Shown: piece by piece, positions 34,432 to 43,054 of the stretch
Layout: each line of letters begins with the position of its first letter
Numbering within the stretch: the stretch's first letter is position 1
Origin: Paenibacillus glycanilyticus
GTDB lineage: Bacteria > Bacillota > Bacilli > Paenibacillales > Paenibacillaceae
Direction: 5' to 3'
Length of the DNA stretch: 64,000 bases
NCBI RefSeq assembly: GCF_023715145.1
Contig: NZ_JAMBNP010000010.1
Location: 62,001-126,000, forward strand
Program-made: the position numbers and the translations under genes
Notes under the pieces: generated by a model
Database searches by the model: none
Seen by the model: only the letters and a program-made list of their open reading frames with translations
What the model was told of the DNA's origin: nothing

Positions 34432-34497
34432 ATGCATAAGATCCACGACCCCGTGCAGCCTATTTTTTTGAACAAGTATTTATTAATCAATAAATAA
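34432..34497 (+). CDS. Possible 21-residue leader peptide
   Basis: The frame MHKIHDPVQPIFLNKYLLIN-K has a very good GAGGAGGAG site 6 nt before its ATG. It lies between two operators, and its stop codon falls inside the second one. It could be a leader peptide in the exporter transcript or the remains of a deleted gene. No similarity recognised. Confidence 0.35.
   Translation: MHKIHDPVQPIFLNKYLLINK
34478..34495 (+). promoter_or_regulatory. TetR operator, proximal copy before the exporter
   Basis: ATTTATTAATCAATAAAT, an 18-bp near-palindrome of the same consensus, 30 bp before the exporter start. Confidence 0.8.
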
Positions 34498-34524
34498 AAA
34501 ACCAAAATAAGGAGAGATTTGAAC

Positions 34525-35958
34525 ATGTTATCTACCGCTGCTCGTGTTCGGTTGCTTGTGGTTACTTGTATTGCTCTATTTATGGCGATGCTCGACAATC
34601 TGGTCATTGGGGTGGCTCTGCCCTCCATCCAGGAGGATTTTCATGCCGGAATGTCCGATCTGCAATGGTTCCTCAATGCATACACTTTAGCGTTTGCGGT
34701 GCTGCTCATTCCGTTTAGCGCGCTTGGCGACCGTTTTGGCCGCAAAAAAATGTTTCTGTTCGGCATTGTCCTGTTCACTCTGGGCTCACTAGCTTCCGCT
34801 CTCAGCACCAGCTCCATCGAGCTGTCGCTGTCGCGGGCATTGCAGGGGATAGGCAGTGCGGCCATTATTCCGCTCAGCTTAACGCTTGTGAACGCGGCCT
34901 TCCCTCCTGAGAAGCGTGCCGCAGCTATCGGACTATGGTCCGGCATTTCCGGGCTGGGACTGTCGATCGGACCTTTGGTCGGCGGAATTATCGTCAACGG
35001 CGCTCCGTGGGAAATGGTATTCTGGATTAACGTGCCGATTGGTATCCTCGCGGTTATCCTTGGCGCCATGTGGCTGACGGAGTCGAAGGGAGAGCGCAAG
35101 CCTCTGGATCTGCCGGGTATTGTGCTCCTGGGGGCCTCATTGTTTGGCATCGTGTTTGGATTAATGCGCGGCAACTCGGAAGGCTGGGATGCTTCCAGCG
35201 TCTGGGGAGCCATTGCAGGCGGCGTAGTCCTGCTGCTGGCATTCTATTTCTGGGAGCGAAGCCGGAAGCAGCCTTTCGTCCAATTCGCCTACTTCCGCAA
35301 CCGGACTTACAGTGCTTACTTGTCGGCGGGATTTTGGATGAATGCCGGAATCTTTGGCGCGATCTTTCTGCTGACCTTGTTCCTGCAGCAAGCCCAGGGC
35401 TATTCTGCTCTTGGGGCAGGGGTAAGGGAGATGGCATGGACCGTCTGCACGATGATCTGCGCGCCGCTTGCTGGACTATTGGTTGGCCGTTACGGCTCGA
35501 AAAGGATTTTGCTCTTTGGCTTGTTCCTGCAGACGGCGGCCATGATCTTTATCGCCTGCCTTATTATCGGTAAAGGCGCGATCTTCCCGTTTGGCTATAT
35601 CGTACCGGCGATGGTCGCGGCAGGCGCGGGCATGGGCTTCAGCTTCACCCCATTGTCCCACGGCATTCTGACCTCCGTTCCGGAGCATGCGGCTGGTGAA
35701 GCAAGCGGTCTGAGCAATGCTTCGCGCGAGCTTGGCGGCGTATTTGGGGTAGCTATCAGCGGCCTTGTCTTCGAAAGCGGCGGCGCCATCACTTCACCGG
35801 AGGTCTTTGGCGATCATCTCGTTCCTGCCTTGTTTGTTCTCGCTGCCATGCTCGCCATGGGCTTCCTGTCGGTCGCATTAATGATTCGGGGAAAACGGAC
35901 GGCGTCAGCCGCAAAGGATGCTCCTGCTGCCGGGTCGCGAGTCGAGACGAGCAATTAA
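34525..35958 (+). CDS. MFS drug exporter, DHA2 (EmrB/QacA) family
   Basis: A 477-residue, 14-TM proton-coupled exporter. DHA2 marks are MAMLDNLVIGVALPSIQ (motif D1), GDRFGRKKMFLFG (motif A), SRALQGIGSAAIIPLSL (motif B) and WSGISGLGLSIGPLVGG (motif C, drug antiporter). AAGGAG lies 10 nt before ATG 34525. Two TetR operators upstream and the TetR gene before it make an inducible drug-efflux unit. A terminator follows. Confidence 0.93.
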   Translation: MLSTAARVRLLVVTCIALFMAMLDNLVIGVALPSIQEDFHAGMSDLQWFLNAYTLAFAVLLIPFSALGDRFGRKKMFLFGIVLFTLGSLASALSTSSIELSLSRALQGIGSAAIIPLSLTLVNAAFPPEKRAAAIGLWSGISGLGLSIGPLVGGIIVNGAPWEMVFWINVPIGILAVILGAMWLTESKGERKPLDLPGIVLLGASLFGIVFGLMRGNSEGWDASSVWGAIAGGVVLLLAFYFWERSRKQPFVQFAYFRNRTYSAYLSAGFWMNAGIFGAIFLLTLFLQQAQGYSALGAGVREMAWTVCTMICAPLAGLLVGRYGSKRILLFGLFLQTAAMIFIACLIIGKGAIFPFGYIVPAMVAAGAGMGFSFTPLSHGILTSVPEHAAGEASGLSNASRELGGVFGVAISGLVFESGGAITSPEVFGDHLVPALFVLAAMLAMGFLSVALMIRGKRTASAAKDAPAAGSRVETSN

Positions 35959-35990
35959 TATTATATTTACATTTATAATAGAAGAAAGAG

Positions 35991-36032
35991 AAAAACCCAG
36001 CCCGTTCTCTCAGAGATCCGGCTGGGTTTTTG
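35991..36032 (+). terminator. Terminator of the exporter gene
   Basis: AAACCCAGCC pairs with GGCTGGGTTT around a 16-20 nt loop, followed by TTTTTG. Confidence 0.85.
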
Positions 36033-36933
36033 CGTGCTGTGAATGAAGGATAGTCTTGAATTCATCCAGTGCAACCGTCAAGTAATGGCTCATTAACAGC
36101 CAACTGGTACAGAGGTACGCCACGAGGTGGGAAAGTTTTCACACGAAAAAAGGAAAGCGGTTACAATTTGTTGCGCTTAACGGTCCTTGCGGACTACGGG
36201 ACTCGTGATTCGGAAGTATAGGCAGCCAAGCCAATTGTCCATCGTCCTACCGCTGGACTAGCCTATTTTACAATTGGTTTATGGGGAAAGCGGGGATTGA
36301 GCCATAATGAGGTCATTTTCGAGGTAAATGCTCGGAATTAATCGTCAATTATGCATGTTGCCAGGGAAAATGCTCAATGCATGCACTCCCGTTTCAGTCC
36401 GTTATGGCCATTTCAGGGGCCAATGGACTCTGAAATACCGACAAACCTAGGCCAAGGGGCAGGAAACCGGGAGGGTTCAGAAATATGAGAATGCTCTTAT
36501 CGTTTTTACCCACCCGGGCAATATCCCGACTATTTGACGTCCGTATGGCGAAAGTCCCTTGCACCTGTTTTTCTCTGCGACTATCTGTAGCAATTTCCTC
36601 GACCATCCATCCCTGACAAAGCCCGCCGCTATGCGGCGGAACGCCACTTTCCCGCCCGTCCTGATTCTGTGCCTATGGATGTGTATGGAATACCTAGTTT
36701 TGTAACACTTTTGCACACAATAACACTCAAATTTACTGGAAATAATTCTCTCTAAATGATTAATTCTTGATTAGAAATATGAAACGTTAGGAAATTCAGC
36801 ATGTAATTCATGTACAAAAAATGATAACAGCCGCCTAATTGAAAATATTACCTTCTTCCCTCTATGTCCCCATAACCCTTATGACATAATCAAAGTCGAA
36901 TGTTGATGGAAAGGGATGGAGGTTATTGTCGTT
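36033..36933. other. Long non-coding stretch before the exopolysaccharide cluster
   Basis: About 900 bp with no supported gene; small frames present lack ribosome sites. It contains several inverted repeats: CCAATTGT/ACAATTGG (36234-36280), ATTTCAG/CTGAAAT (36410-36437) and CCGCCGC-TAT-GCGGCGG (36623-36639). The last 150 bp are AT-rich and likely carry the cluster promoter. I could not match it to a riboswitch class I know. Confidence 0.6.
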
Positions 36934-37698
36934 TTGAGCAGCCAATTGGATTTAAAGGAAATAGTGTGGCTCATTCGGAAAAAGCTTTGGCTGGTCATTC
37001 TTGTGACTGTTCTCGGCGCGGCAGCGGCGGGAGCCTACAGCGCATGGGTGATGAAGCCGGTCTATCAAGCCTATACGAAGCTGATCGTCAATTCGACAGC
37101 GGGTCAGGCAGGATCGTTCAAGCTGGATCTGAATATGATCAACACGAATTTAAGCTTAATCAATACGTACAAGGAAATTATCCGGACTCCGGCCATTATG
37201 GACCTGGTGGTTGAGAAGCATCCTGAGCTTGGGCTGACAACGGATCAATTGATGCACAATATCCGGTTCAGCTCGGTGAACGGCACGCAGGTGGTCACCA
37301 TCTCTTATCTGGACACGGATTACAAGAGAGCGGCGCAGGTCGTAAATACGGTCTCCTATGTGTTCCAGCAGCAGATCCCGCTCATTATGAAAGTGGATAA
37401 CGTGTATATCCTTCATACCGCGGACTCCAATGATCAGCCGGTAAAGGTGAAGCCGGATACGAAGCTGAACACCGCCATCGGATTTGTCGCAGCGTTCCTG
37501 CTGTCGATCACGCTGGTACTGGCCCTAAATTACTTTGACGATACGTTACGGACGGAAGCGGATGTGGAACGGTATCTTGGCCTTCCTACGCTGGCAGCCA
37601 TTCCGAATATTAAGCAAGGCGATCTGAAGCCGAAGGCATTGGCCGTAGGCAAAACAACCATAGGAAAGGAGGGGGATGGCAAAAATGTCTCGCAGTGA
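36934..37698 (+). CDS. Wzz/CpsC-type chain-length regulator and kinase modulator (YwqC/EpsA-like)
   Basis: A 254-residue membrane protein with TM1 at about 17-39, an extracytoplasmic Wzz domain (MKPVYQAYTKLIVN...) and TM2 at about 177-200. A short cytosolic tail (RTEADVERYLGLPTLAAIPNIK) activates the partner BY-kinase. It sets polymer length together with that kinase. TTG 36934 fits GGAGGT 10 nt upstream and gives the family-typical MSSQLDLKEI start; ATG 36916 would overlap the site. First gene of the cluster; overlaps the kinase gene. Confidence 0.9.
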   Translation: MSSQLDLKEIVWLIRKKLWLVILVTVLGAAAAGAYSAWVMKPVYQAYTKLIVNSTAGQAGSFKLDLNMINTNLSLINTYKEIIRTPAIMDLVVEKHPELGLTTDQLMHNIRFSSVNGTQVVTISYLDTDYKRAAQVVNTVSYVFQQQIPLIMKVDNVYILHTADSNDQPVKVKPDTKLNTAIGFVAAFLLSITLVLALNYFDDTLRTEADVERYLGLPTLAAIPNIKQGDLKPKALAVGKTTIGKEGDGKNVSQ

Positions 37699-38371
37699 TC
37701 TTAAGCTTCGGCCGGTTGTGGCCGATGCGAACCCCACTTCCCCGATCTCGGAGGCTTACCGGACCTTGCGCACGAATCTGCAATATGCCGAGACGGACCG
37801 TCCGCTGCAGCTCTTGATGGTTACCTCCGCAGGACCTGCGGAAGGCAAGTCGACGACCATCATGAATCTGGCTGTCACTTACGCGCAGATGGAGAAACGC
37901 ATCATTCTGGTGGATGCCGATCTTCGGAAGCCCACCGGGCACTTCACCTTTGGACTCAGCAACAGAACGGGATTGTCGCATGTGTTATCCGGGCAGGCGG
38001 ACCTTAAAGAAGTCATTAAGGAAAGCCGGATTCCCGGGCTTGATATCTTAACTTCCGGTCCGGTGCCGCCTAATCCGTCGGAGCTTCTGGGATCTTCCCG
38101 CATGGACGATCTGCTTGGAAAGCTGCGCGAGCAGTACGACATGGTGCTGATCGATACGCCGCCTGTGCTGGCGGTAGCCGATGCGCAGATCGTTGCTTCA
38201 AAATGCGACGGCGTGCTGCTTGTGGTTAATGCGCGTACCGGCAAACGACAGCATGCGATTAAAGCGAAGAATGCCCTGCAGTTCGTGCAGGCGAGAATCG
38301 TGGGCATTGCGCTTAACCAGACCGCGCACCGCGATGCGGGACCTTATTACGAATACGTAGATCGGACGTGA
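37685..38371 (+). CDS. BY-family tyrosine kinase (CpsD/YwqD/EpsB-like)
   Basis: A 228-residue cytosolic autokinase. The N-terminal SPISEAYRTLRTNLQY motif docks on the activator. Walker A is AGPAEGKST (49-57), Walker A' ILVDADLRKP (about 74-83) and Walker B MVLIDTPP (153-160). The C-terminal Tyr cluster is short (GPYYEYVDRT). It cycles phosphorylation to drive polymer assembly. ATG 37685 or 37676 are both possible after AAAGGAGG. No cognate phosphatase (CpsB/YwqE) is in the window. Confidence 0.92.
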   Translation: MSRSDLKLRPVVADANPTSPISEAYRTLRTNLQYAETDRPLQLLMVTSAGPAEGKSTTIMNLAVTYAQMEKRIILVDADLRKPTGHFTFGLSNRTGLSHVLSGQADLKEVIKESRIPGLDILTSGPVPPNPSELLGSSRMDDLLGKLREQYDMVLIDTPPVLAVADAQIVASKCDGVLLVVNARTGKRQHAIKAKNALQFVQARIVGIALNQTAHRDAGPYYEYVDRT

Positions 38372-38426
38372 GACCAACCAGGCACTAAGCAGAACCATAT
38401 ATAGATAAACGCAAAGGGAAAAGCTG

Positions 38427-38497
38427 ATGCTTACGAAGTATGAATTACCACAAACGTAGCTGTGTTACCTTTGGTCAAGTAATTCATTTTAGGAGGA
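38427..38497 (+). repeat. Leader-hairpin element before the dehydratase gene
   Basis: The head ATGCTTACGAAGTATG (38427 on) is followed by a hairpin with ATGAATTAC/GTAATTCAT outer arms and an ACC(A)...GGT inner part. The tail TTTTAGGAGG serves as the ribosome site of the gene at 38505. Same family as 4681-4818, 40335-40412 and 63503-63661, though the inner hairpin is longer here. Confidence 0.75.
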
Positions 38498-38504
38498 ATT
38501 AATA

Positions 38505-40334
38505 ATGCGGGCTCATTATCGGACAAAAGTTATTGTGGCGGGGGACTTGGCAGCGGTCATTGCCAGCTTCGCCATCGCGTTTGCGCTTGAACCTTCGGTA
38601 CCTCAAGGCGGAGCGGTTGCATGGCTGTCTTACGGGGCGTTAGCGGCGGTTGTTGGCTTCTGGCGGCTTCACCGGCTCCGGCTTCACCGCCGGATCTGGC
38701 AGTATACCGGTATTTCAGACATGCTCTGTCTGCTGCAGGTTGCCCTGATCTCGGCCGTTGTTCCATTCGCTGCCTGGTGGGTGATGCAGGGCGAAGCTCA
38801 TCCGCTGCTTATGCTGCATCACGCGGCAGGCACCTTCCTTCTGCTGACGGCTCCGCGTCTTGCATGGCGTATATTCTGTGATAAATACAGCGTTAGCAAG
38901 CCGGCCGGCGGCCGCCGGGCGCTTATTATCGGAGCAGGAAGCTGCGGTACGATGATCGCGAAGGAAATGATGCAGAACGACGGCGTTACCGTTACGCCGG
39001 TTGGTTTTATCGACGACGACCCTTACAAGCACCGGATGGACGTTCTTGGTCTGCAGGTCCTCGGCAACCGTCACGAGATTGCCTGCGTGGTGGAATCCCA
39101 TCATATCGACGAGATTATTATCGCGATGCCTTCGGTATCGAAGACTCAAATCTCCGAGCTGGTTAACTTGTGCAAAACAACAAAAGCGAAGCTGAAGATC
39201 GTACCGGATCTTCAGGACATGATTGATAACCGCGGCGCGGCAGGCCGCATGCGCGATGTCAGCGTAGAGGACCTGCTTGGCCGCGACCCGATCCGTACCG
39301 ATCTCGAGCATATTGCCGGATACGTACAGGATAAAGTGGTACTGGTTACGGGAGCAGGCGGTTCGATCGGCTCCGAGCTTTGCCGCCAGATCGCGCCGTT
39401 TGCCCCAAGCAAGCTTCTGCTTCTTGGCCATGGCGAGAACAGTATTTATACGATTGAGATGGAAATGCGGGGCATGTTCCCGAGCCTGGCCATCGAGACG
39501 GTTATTGCGGATGTACAGGATCGCACGCGGATCGACAGCGTGTTTGCCAAGTTTAAGCCCCAGGTTGTCTTCCACGCGGCTGCGCATAAGCACGTACCGC
39601 TGATGGAACGTAACCCGGCGGAAGCGATCAAGAACAACGTATTTGGCACCAAAAACGTCGCCGAGTGCGCAGACGCGTACGGAGCGGAACGCTTCGTCCT
39701 TATCTCCACGGACAAAGCGGTTAACCCGACGAGCGTTATGGGTACAACCAAACGAATCGCCGAAATGTTTATTCAATCCCTCGACATGCACAGCAATACG
39801 AAGTTTGTAGCGGTACGGTTCGGCAACGTGCTTGGCAGCCGCGGCAGCGTTATTCCGCGCTTCAAGGATCAGATCGTGAAGGGCGGTCCGGTGACCGTTA
39901 CTCATCCGGAGATGGTGCGTTATTTTATGACGATCCCGGAAGCCGTTCAGCTGGTTATTCAAGCCGGTTCGTTCGCCAAAGGCGGCGAGGTGTTCATCCT
40001 CGACATGGGCAAGCCGGTTAAGATTTACGATCTGGCCGTTGACCTCATCCGCTTGTCGGGCTACGAGCCTCATGTCGATATCGATATTACCTTCTCGGGC
40101 ATGCGCGAAGGCGAGAAGCTGTACGAAGAGCTGCTGACGAATGAGGAAGGCCTGACTTCCACGATGCATAACCGGATCTTCATTGGCAGACCGGTACAGC
40201 TTAACCGCAAAGAGCTTGATTTCGAGATTCGCAAGATGGAAAAGGTGCTTGGACAACATCCGGACGATATCCGCGCGGTTCTGCAGCATCTGGTTCCAAC
40301 CTACCGTAACAACGGCGCAATTGCAGTTGGTTAA
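38505..40334 (+). CDS. Membrane UDP-sugar 4,6-dehydratase (PglF/CapD/EpsC-like)
   Basis: A 609-residue protein. Residues 1-130 hold four TM helices. A first Rossmann-like region follows (IGAGSCGTM, about 141). Then comes the catalytic SDR domain with VTGAGGSIGSELC (about 281), AAAHKHVPLME and the active site NPTSVMGTTK. As in PglF and WbpM, Met412 replaces the usual Tyr before Lys416. These enzymes convert UDP-GlcNAc to the 4-keto-6-deoxy sugar, the first step to bacillosamine or QuiNAc derivatives. PglD- and PglE-like genes further along complete the route. Confidence 0.93.
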   Translation: MRAHYRTKVIVAGDLAAVIASFAIAFALEPSVPQGGAVAWLSYGALAAVVGFWRLHRLRLHRRIWQYTGISDMLCLLQVALISAVVPFAAWWVMQGEAHPLLMLHHAAGTFLLLTAPRLAWRIFCDKYSVSKPAGGRRALIIGAGSCGTMIAKEMMQNDGVTVTPVGFIDDDPYKHRMDVLGLQVLGNRHEIACVVESHHIDEIIIAMPSVSKTQISELVNLCKTTKAKLKIVPDLQDMIDNRGAAGRMRDVSVEDLLGRDPIRTDLEHIAGYVQDKVVLVTGAGGSIGSELCRQIAPFAPSKLLLLGHGENSIYTIEMEMRGMFPSLAIETVIADVQDRTRIDSVFAKFKPQVVFHAAAHKHVPLMERNPAEAIKNNVFGTKNVAECADAYGAERFVLISTDKAVNPTSVMGTTKRIAEMFIQSLDMHSNTKFVAVRFGNVLGSRGSVIPRFKDQIVKGGPVTVTHPEMVRYFMTIPEAVQLVIQAGSFAKGGEVFILDMGKPVKIYDLAVDLIRLSGYEPHVDIDITFSGMREGEKLYEELLTNEEGLTSTMHNRIFIGRPVQLNRKELDFEIRKMEKVLGQHPDDIRAVLQHLVPTYRNNGAIAVG

Positions 40335-40412
40335 CGAAGTAAGAATTGCTTCGCAATTCTTTAAGTTAATGCTTACGAAGTAAGAATTGCTTCGCAATTC
40401 TTTTGAGGAGAG
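40335..40412 (+). repeat. Two leader-hairpin elements before the flippase gene
   Basis: Copy 1 directly follows the stop codon (ACGAAGTAAG, then GAATTGC-TTC-GCAATTC). Copy 2 (from 40369) is complete: ATGCTTACGAAGTAAG, the same short hairpin, then TTTTGAGGAG as ribosome site. The period is 41 bp. These are the shortest hairpins of the family. Confidence 0.8.
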
Positions 40413-40418
40413 TGCAGC

Positions 40419-41813
40419 ATGAACATCAGCGGTAAAGAGGAAGGCACCGCCGGTGCAGGATCCATTCGAACGCTAATTACTACGCGGCTCAGCCGCGGAG
40501 GAGGCGCCAGCTTCCTGATCAATTCCATCGGGATGGGCCTGGCGATGCTGCTGCAGATTGCGCTCGCCCGGTTGATCGGCGTCGAAGATTACGGGATTTA
40601 TGCTTTTGTAACAACCGTCGTAACGTTTATGGTGTTTCCGGCCAAGCTTGGCTTCGATACGGCAACGGTTAAGCTGGTCTCCGCCTATCGGGTGAAGGGC
40701 GACTGGCCCATGATCAAAGGGCTCCTTCGCCGCAGCAATCAGATTGGCCTCACGCTCTCCATCCTTACCGCGCTAATCGGCATTGCCGTTGTGGCTTGGA
40801 TGGATTGGGGCCGGGGAGCGGATGGCGGAGGCGGCGATCACGCCAAAACGATTGCCTATATAGCCGGCTTTGCCGCGATACCGCTTCTGACCCTTGCCAC
40901 CTTGCGCCAAAGCGCGCTGCAGGCCATGAAGGATGCGCTGTACGCGCAAATGCCGGAGAAGATTATCCGTCCGGTGCTGACGATTGGCTTCGTTGCCGCG
41001 CTTGCGGCCGCGGGAGTAGAGCTTGGAGCAGCTATGGCGCTGCTATGCTACCTGGCTGCAACAGCGGTCACCTACGTAATTGGCGCCATCGTGCTGAAGA
41101 AGCGGATCGGTTCGCAGACGGCCGGCGTTGCTCCCAGCTTCGAGACTCGGGGCTGGCTGAGATTATCATCGTCGTTAATGGTTAATGCCGGCATGTATTT
41201 AGTGCTTGGACAATTAAACGTGTTAATGATGGGCTTCATGCGGGGAGAGACGGAGTCGGGTTTATTCTCGGCAGCGGTCCGGCTGTCGGTCCTGGTGTCG
41301 TTTATGCTGACAGCCGTTAACATGACGGCTTCGCCGGCCATATCCGAAAAGTACGCGAACGGCGATATGGCAGGACTTCAGCGGGTAAGCATACGGACGG
41401 GGCGGATCGGATTCGCTTTTGCCGCGGTTGTGTTTGCCTACTTCGCGGTTCTTGGCCATTGGACGCTGGGGCTGTTTGGCCCGGAGTTTACGAAAGCCTA
41501 TCCTTCCCTGCTGATCTTGGCGTTTGGCCAGCTGTTCAGCGCTTATTGCGGACAGAACGGAACCGTCGCCACGATGACCGGGAGCCAGAATGCGCTGACG
41601 AAAATCCTCATTGCCGCAACGGTGGTGAATGCGGCGTTAAACGCGCTGCTGATTCCCACACTGGGCATGCTTGGCGGCGCACTAGCCTCCACCATATCGA
41701 TTATCATCTGGAAATCGGCAGCCGTGCTGCTGGTCAGCCGCAAGCTGGGCGTTCAGACGCTTGTATGGACGCCAAGACTGGCGCTTGCTAGAAAGAGGGG
41801 GAATTACTCGTGA
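40419..41813 (+). CDS. Oligosaccharide flippase (Wzx/MATE-like)
   Basis: A 464-residue polytopic protein with about 12-14 TM segments and the polysaccharide synthesis family opening (FLINSIGMGLAMLLQIALARLIGVEDYGIYAFV). Later conserved parts include GFDTATVKLVSAYR, SSSLMVNAGMYLVLGQLNVLMMGFM and FGPEFTKAYPSLLILAFGQL. It should move lipid-linked repeat units across the membrane. The next gene starts within its stop codon (GTGA). Confidence 0.92.
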   Translation: MNISGKEEGTAGAGSIRTLITTRLSRGGGASFLINSIGMGLAMLLQIALARLIGVEDYGIYAFVTTVVTFMVFPAKLGFDTATVKLVSAYRVKGDWPMIKGLLRRSNQIGLTLSILTALIGIAVVAWMDWGRGADGGGGDHAKTIAYIAGFAAIPLLTLATLRQSALQAMKDALYAQMPEKIIRPVLTIGFVAALAAAGVELGAAMALLCYLAATAVTYVIGAIVLKKRIGSQTAGVAPSFETRGWLRLSSSLMVNAGMYLVLGQLNVLMMGFMRGETESGLFSAAVRLSVLVSFMLTAVNMTASPAISEKYANGDMAGLQRVSIRTGRIGFAFAAVVFAYFAVLGHWTLGLFGPEFTKAYPSLLILAFGQLFSAYCGQNGTVATMTGSQNALTKILIAATVVNAALNALLIPTLGMLGGALASTISIIIWKSAAVLLVSRKLGVQTLVWTPRLALARKRGNYS

Positions 41814-43054
41814 AGAAAGTACTGCTGGCGGGGGTTCCGAAGTCGCCGAACCTTGGCGACGGTCTCATCGCTTACACATTAAACCGGATTATCTCCATGC
41901 GCGGCAAACATCAGGTCATTCATTTCGATCTGCTGGATGGCCGCTGCGATCAATCCATGCCGATCTACGCGGCACGGGGCGGCCTCCATTACGCGCTGGC
42001 CGGTCCGCCGTCGCCAGCTCCGGTGCAGGGTGCCCCGGCACCGGCCTTGAAGCTCAACAACGCGGGCTCGAGCAAGAAGATGACGCCCGATGCGCTCCGG
42101 CGCCTGAAGGCTTATTGGATTCACCGCGGCAAGAACGAGAAGCTGAACCGTGAATTGAAGCAAGCGGTTGGCGAATCGGAAGCGGTCTTGATCGGCGGAG
42201 GGCATCTGCTTATCGATACGTACTGGACCTTCCCGCTTGCTGTGCGCCGCGTGGCGGAGGAGGCGAAGCGCCAGGGCAAGCCGCTTCATATTCTGCTTGT
42301 CGGCGCGCGCGGACCTTGGAGCGCGCAAGCAAAGCGCTGGCTCCTTGGGGTTTGCCGGTATGCGGCATCTATCGCCGTACGGGATGAAGATTCTAAACGT
42401 TTCCTGCTCGGGCTGGATCCGAAGCTTGCAAGCAAGACGGTTACCTTGGCTGACCCGGCGCTGTTTACGCCGGAGGCCTTTGGTCTAACGGAAGCAGCTG
42501 CGGGTCGGGAGAAGCAAACGGGGAAGCGGACAATCGGCCTTGGCGTGATGGATCCGCATGAGATGAACCGTCACTGCGAGCTCCGCTGGGAGCGGGAGGC
42601 TTGCGCCGATTGGTGGACGCAGGCGGCGAAGGTCGCCCTTGGAGCGGGTCACAGCGTAAGCTTCTTCACGAACGGCGCAGCATCGGATAACGCTTTTGTC
42701 GAGGAGTTTGTGAAGCCTCGTCTGGCCGGCCTGAAAGGGATCGAGTTCTCGCCGTATCCAACGACGGTCGAGCAGCTGGTCGGCACGATTGCTTCCTGCG
42801 ACAGCGTTATTGCGCAAAGGCTTCATGCCTGCATTCCGTCGCTTGCGATGGGCAAGCCGACGTACGGGCTTATCTGGGACCGGAAGCTTGAGAATATTTT
42901 TGCGGATCTGGGCATGAAGAGCCAGCTGATCGACTTCCGCGAGAGCAGGCAGCAGCTTGCCGCAGCGGTGGACGGCAGGATGGTGGAATCGGGACCGGCC
43001 ATTGACGAGAAAAAGCTGCAGCTCTATGAACATATCGGGAGAATATTGCAATGA
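41810..43054 (+). CDS. Polysaccharide pyruvyl transferase family protein
   Basis: A 414-residue GT-B-like protein (CsaB/EpsO/WcaK family). Marks: GVPKSPNLGDGLIAY at the start, AVLIGGGHLLIDTYW, IAVRDEDSKRFL, TLADPALFTP, and the late SCDSVIAQRLHACIPSLAMGKPTYGLIWDRK carrying the catalytic His region. These enzymes transfer pyruvate from PEP onto a sugar of the repeat unit as a ketal, adding negative charge. GTG start overlaps the flippase stop; its stop overlaps the next ATG. Confidence 0.9.
   Translation: MKKVLLAGVPKSPNLGDGLIAYTLNRIISMRGKHQVIHFDLLDGRCDQSMPIYAARGGLHYALAGPPSPAPVQGAPAPALKLNNAGSSKKMTPDALRRLKAYWIHRGKNEKLNRELKQAVGESEAVLIGGGHLLIDTYWTFPLAVRRVAEEAKRQGKPLHILLVGARGPWSAQAKRWLLGVCRYAASIAVRDEDSKRFLLGLDPKLASKTVTLADPALFTPEAFGLTEAAAGREKQTGKRTIGLGVMDPHEMNRHCELRWEREACADWWTQAAKVALGAGHSVSFFTNGAASDNAFVEEFVKPRLAGLKGIEFSPYPTTVEQLVGTIASCDSVIAQRLHACIPSLAMGKPTYGLIWDRKLENIFADLGMKSQLIDFRESRQQLAAAVDGRMVESGPAIDEKKLQLYEHIGRILQ

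Noticed and set aside
36110-36290. Possible c-di-GMP or c-di-AMP riboswitch before the polysaccharide genes
   Set aside because: The conserved core sequences of those classes that I know are not present; only generic hairpins are seen.
36394-36716. Two minus-strand frames of 70-79 codons in the long gap
   Set aside because: They overlap each other in different frames, lack ribosome sites and show no recognisable protein.
38715-40397. Long minus-strand frame (560 codons) opposite the dehydratase
   Set aside because: A shadow frame; it even runs through the leader-hairpin elements, which are non-coding.
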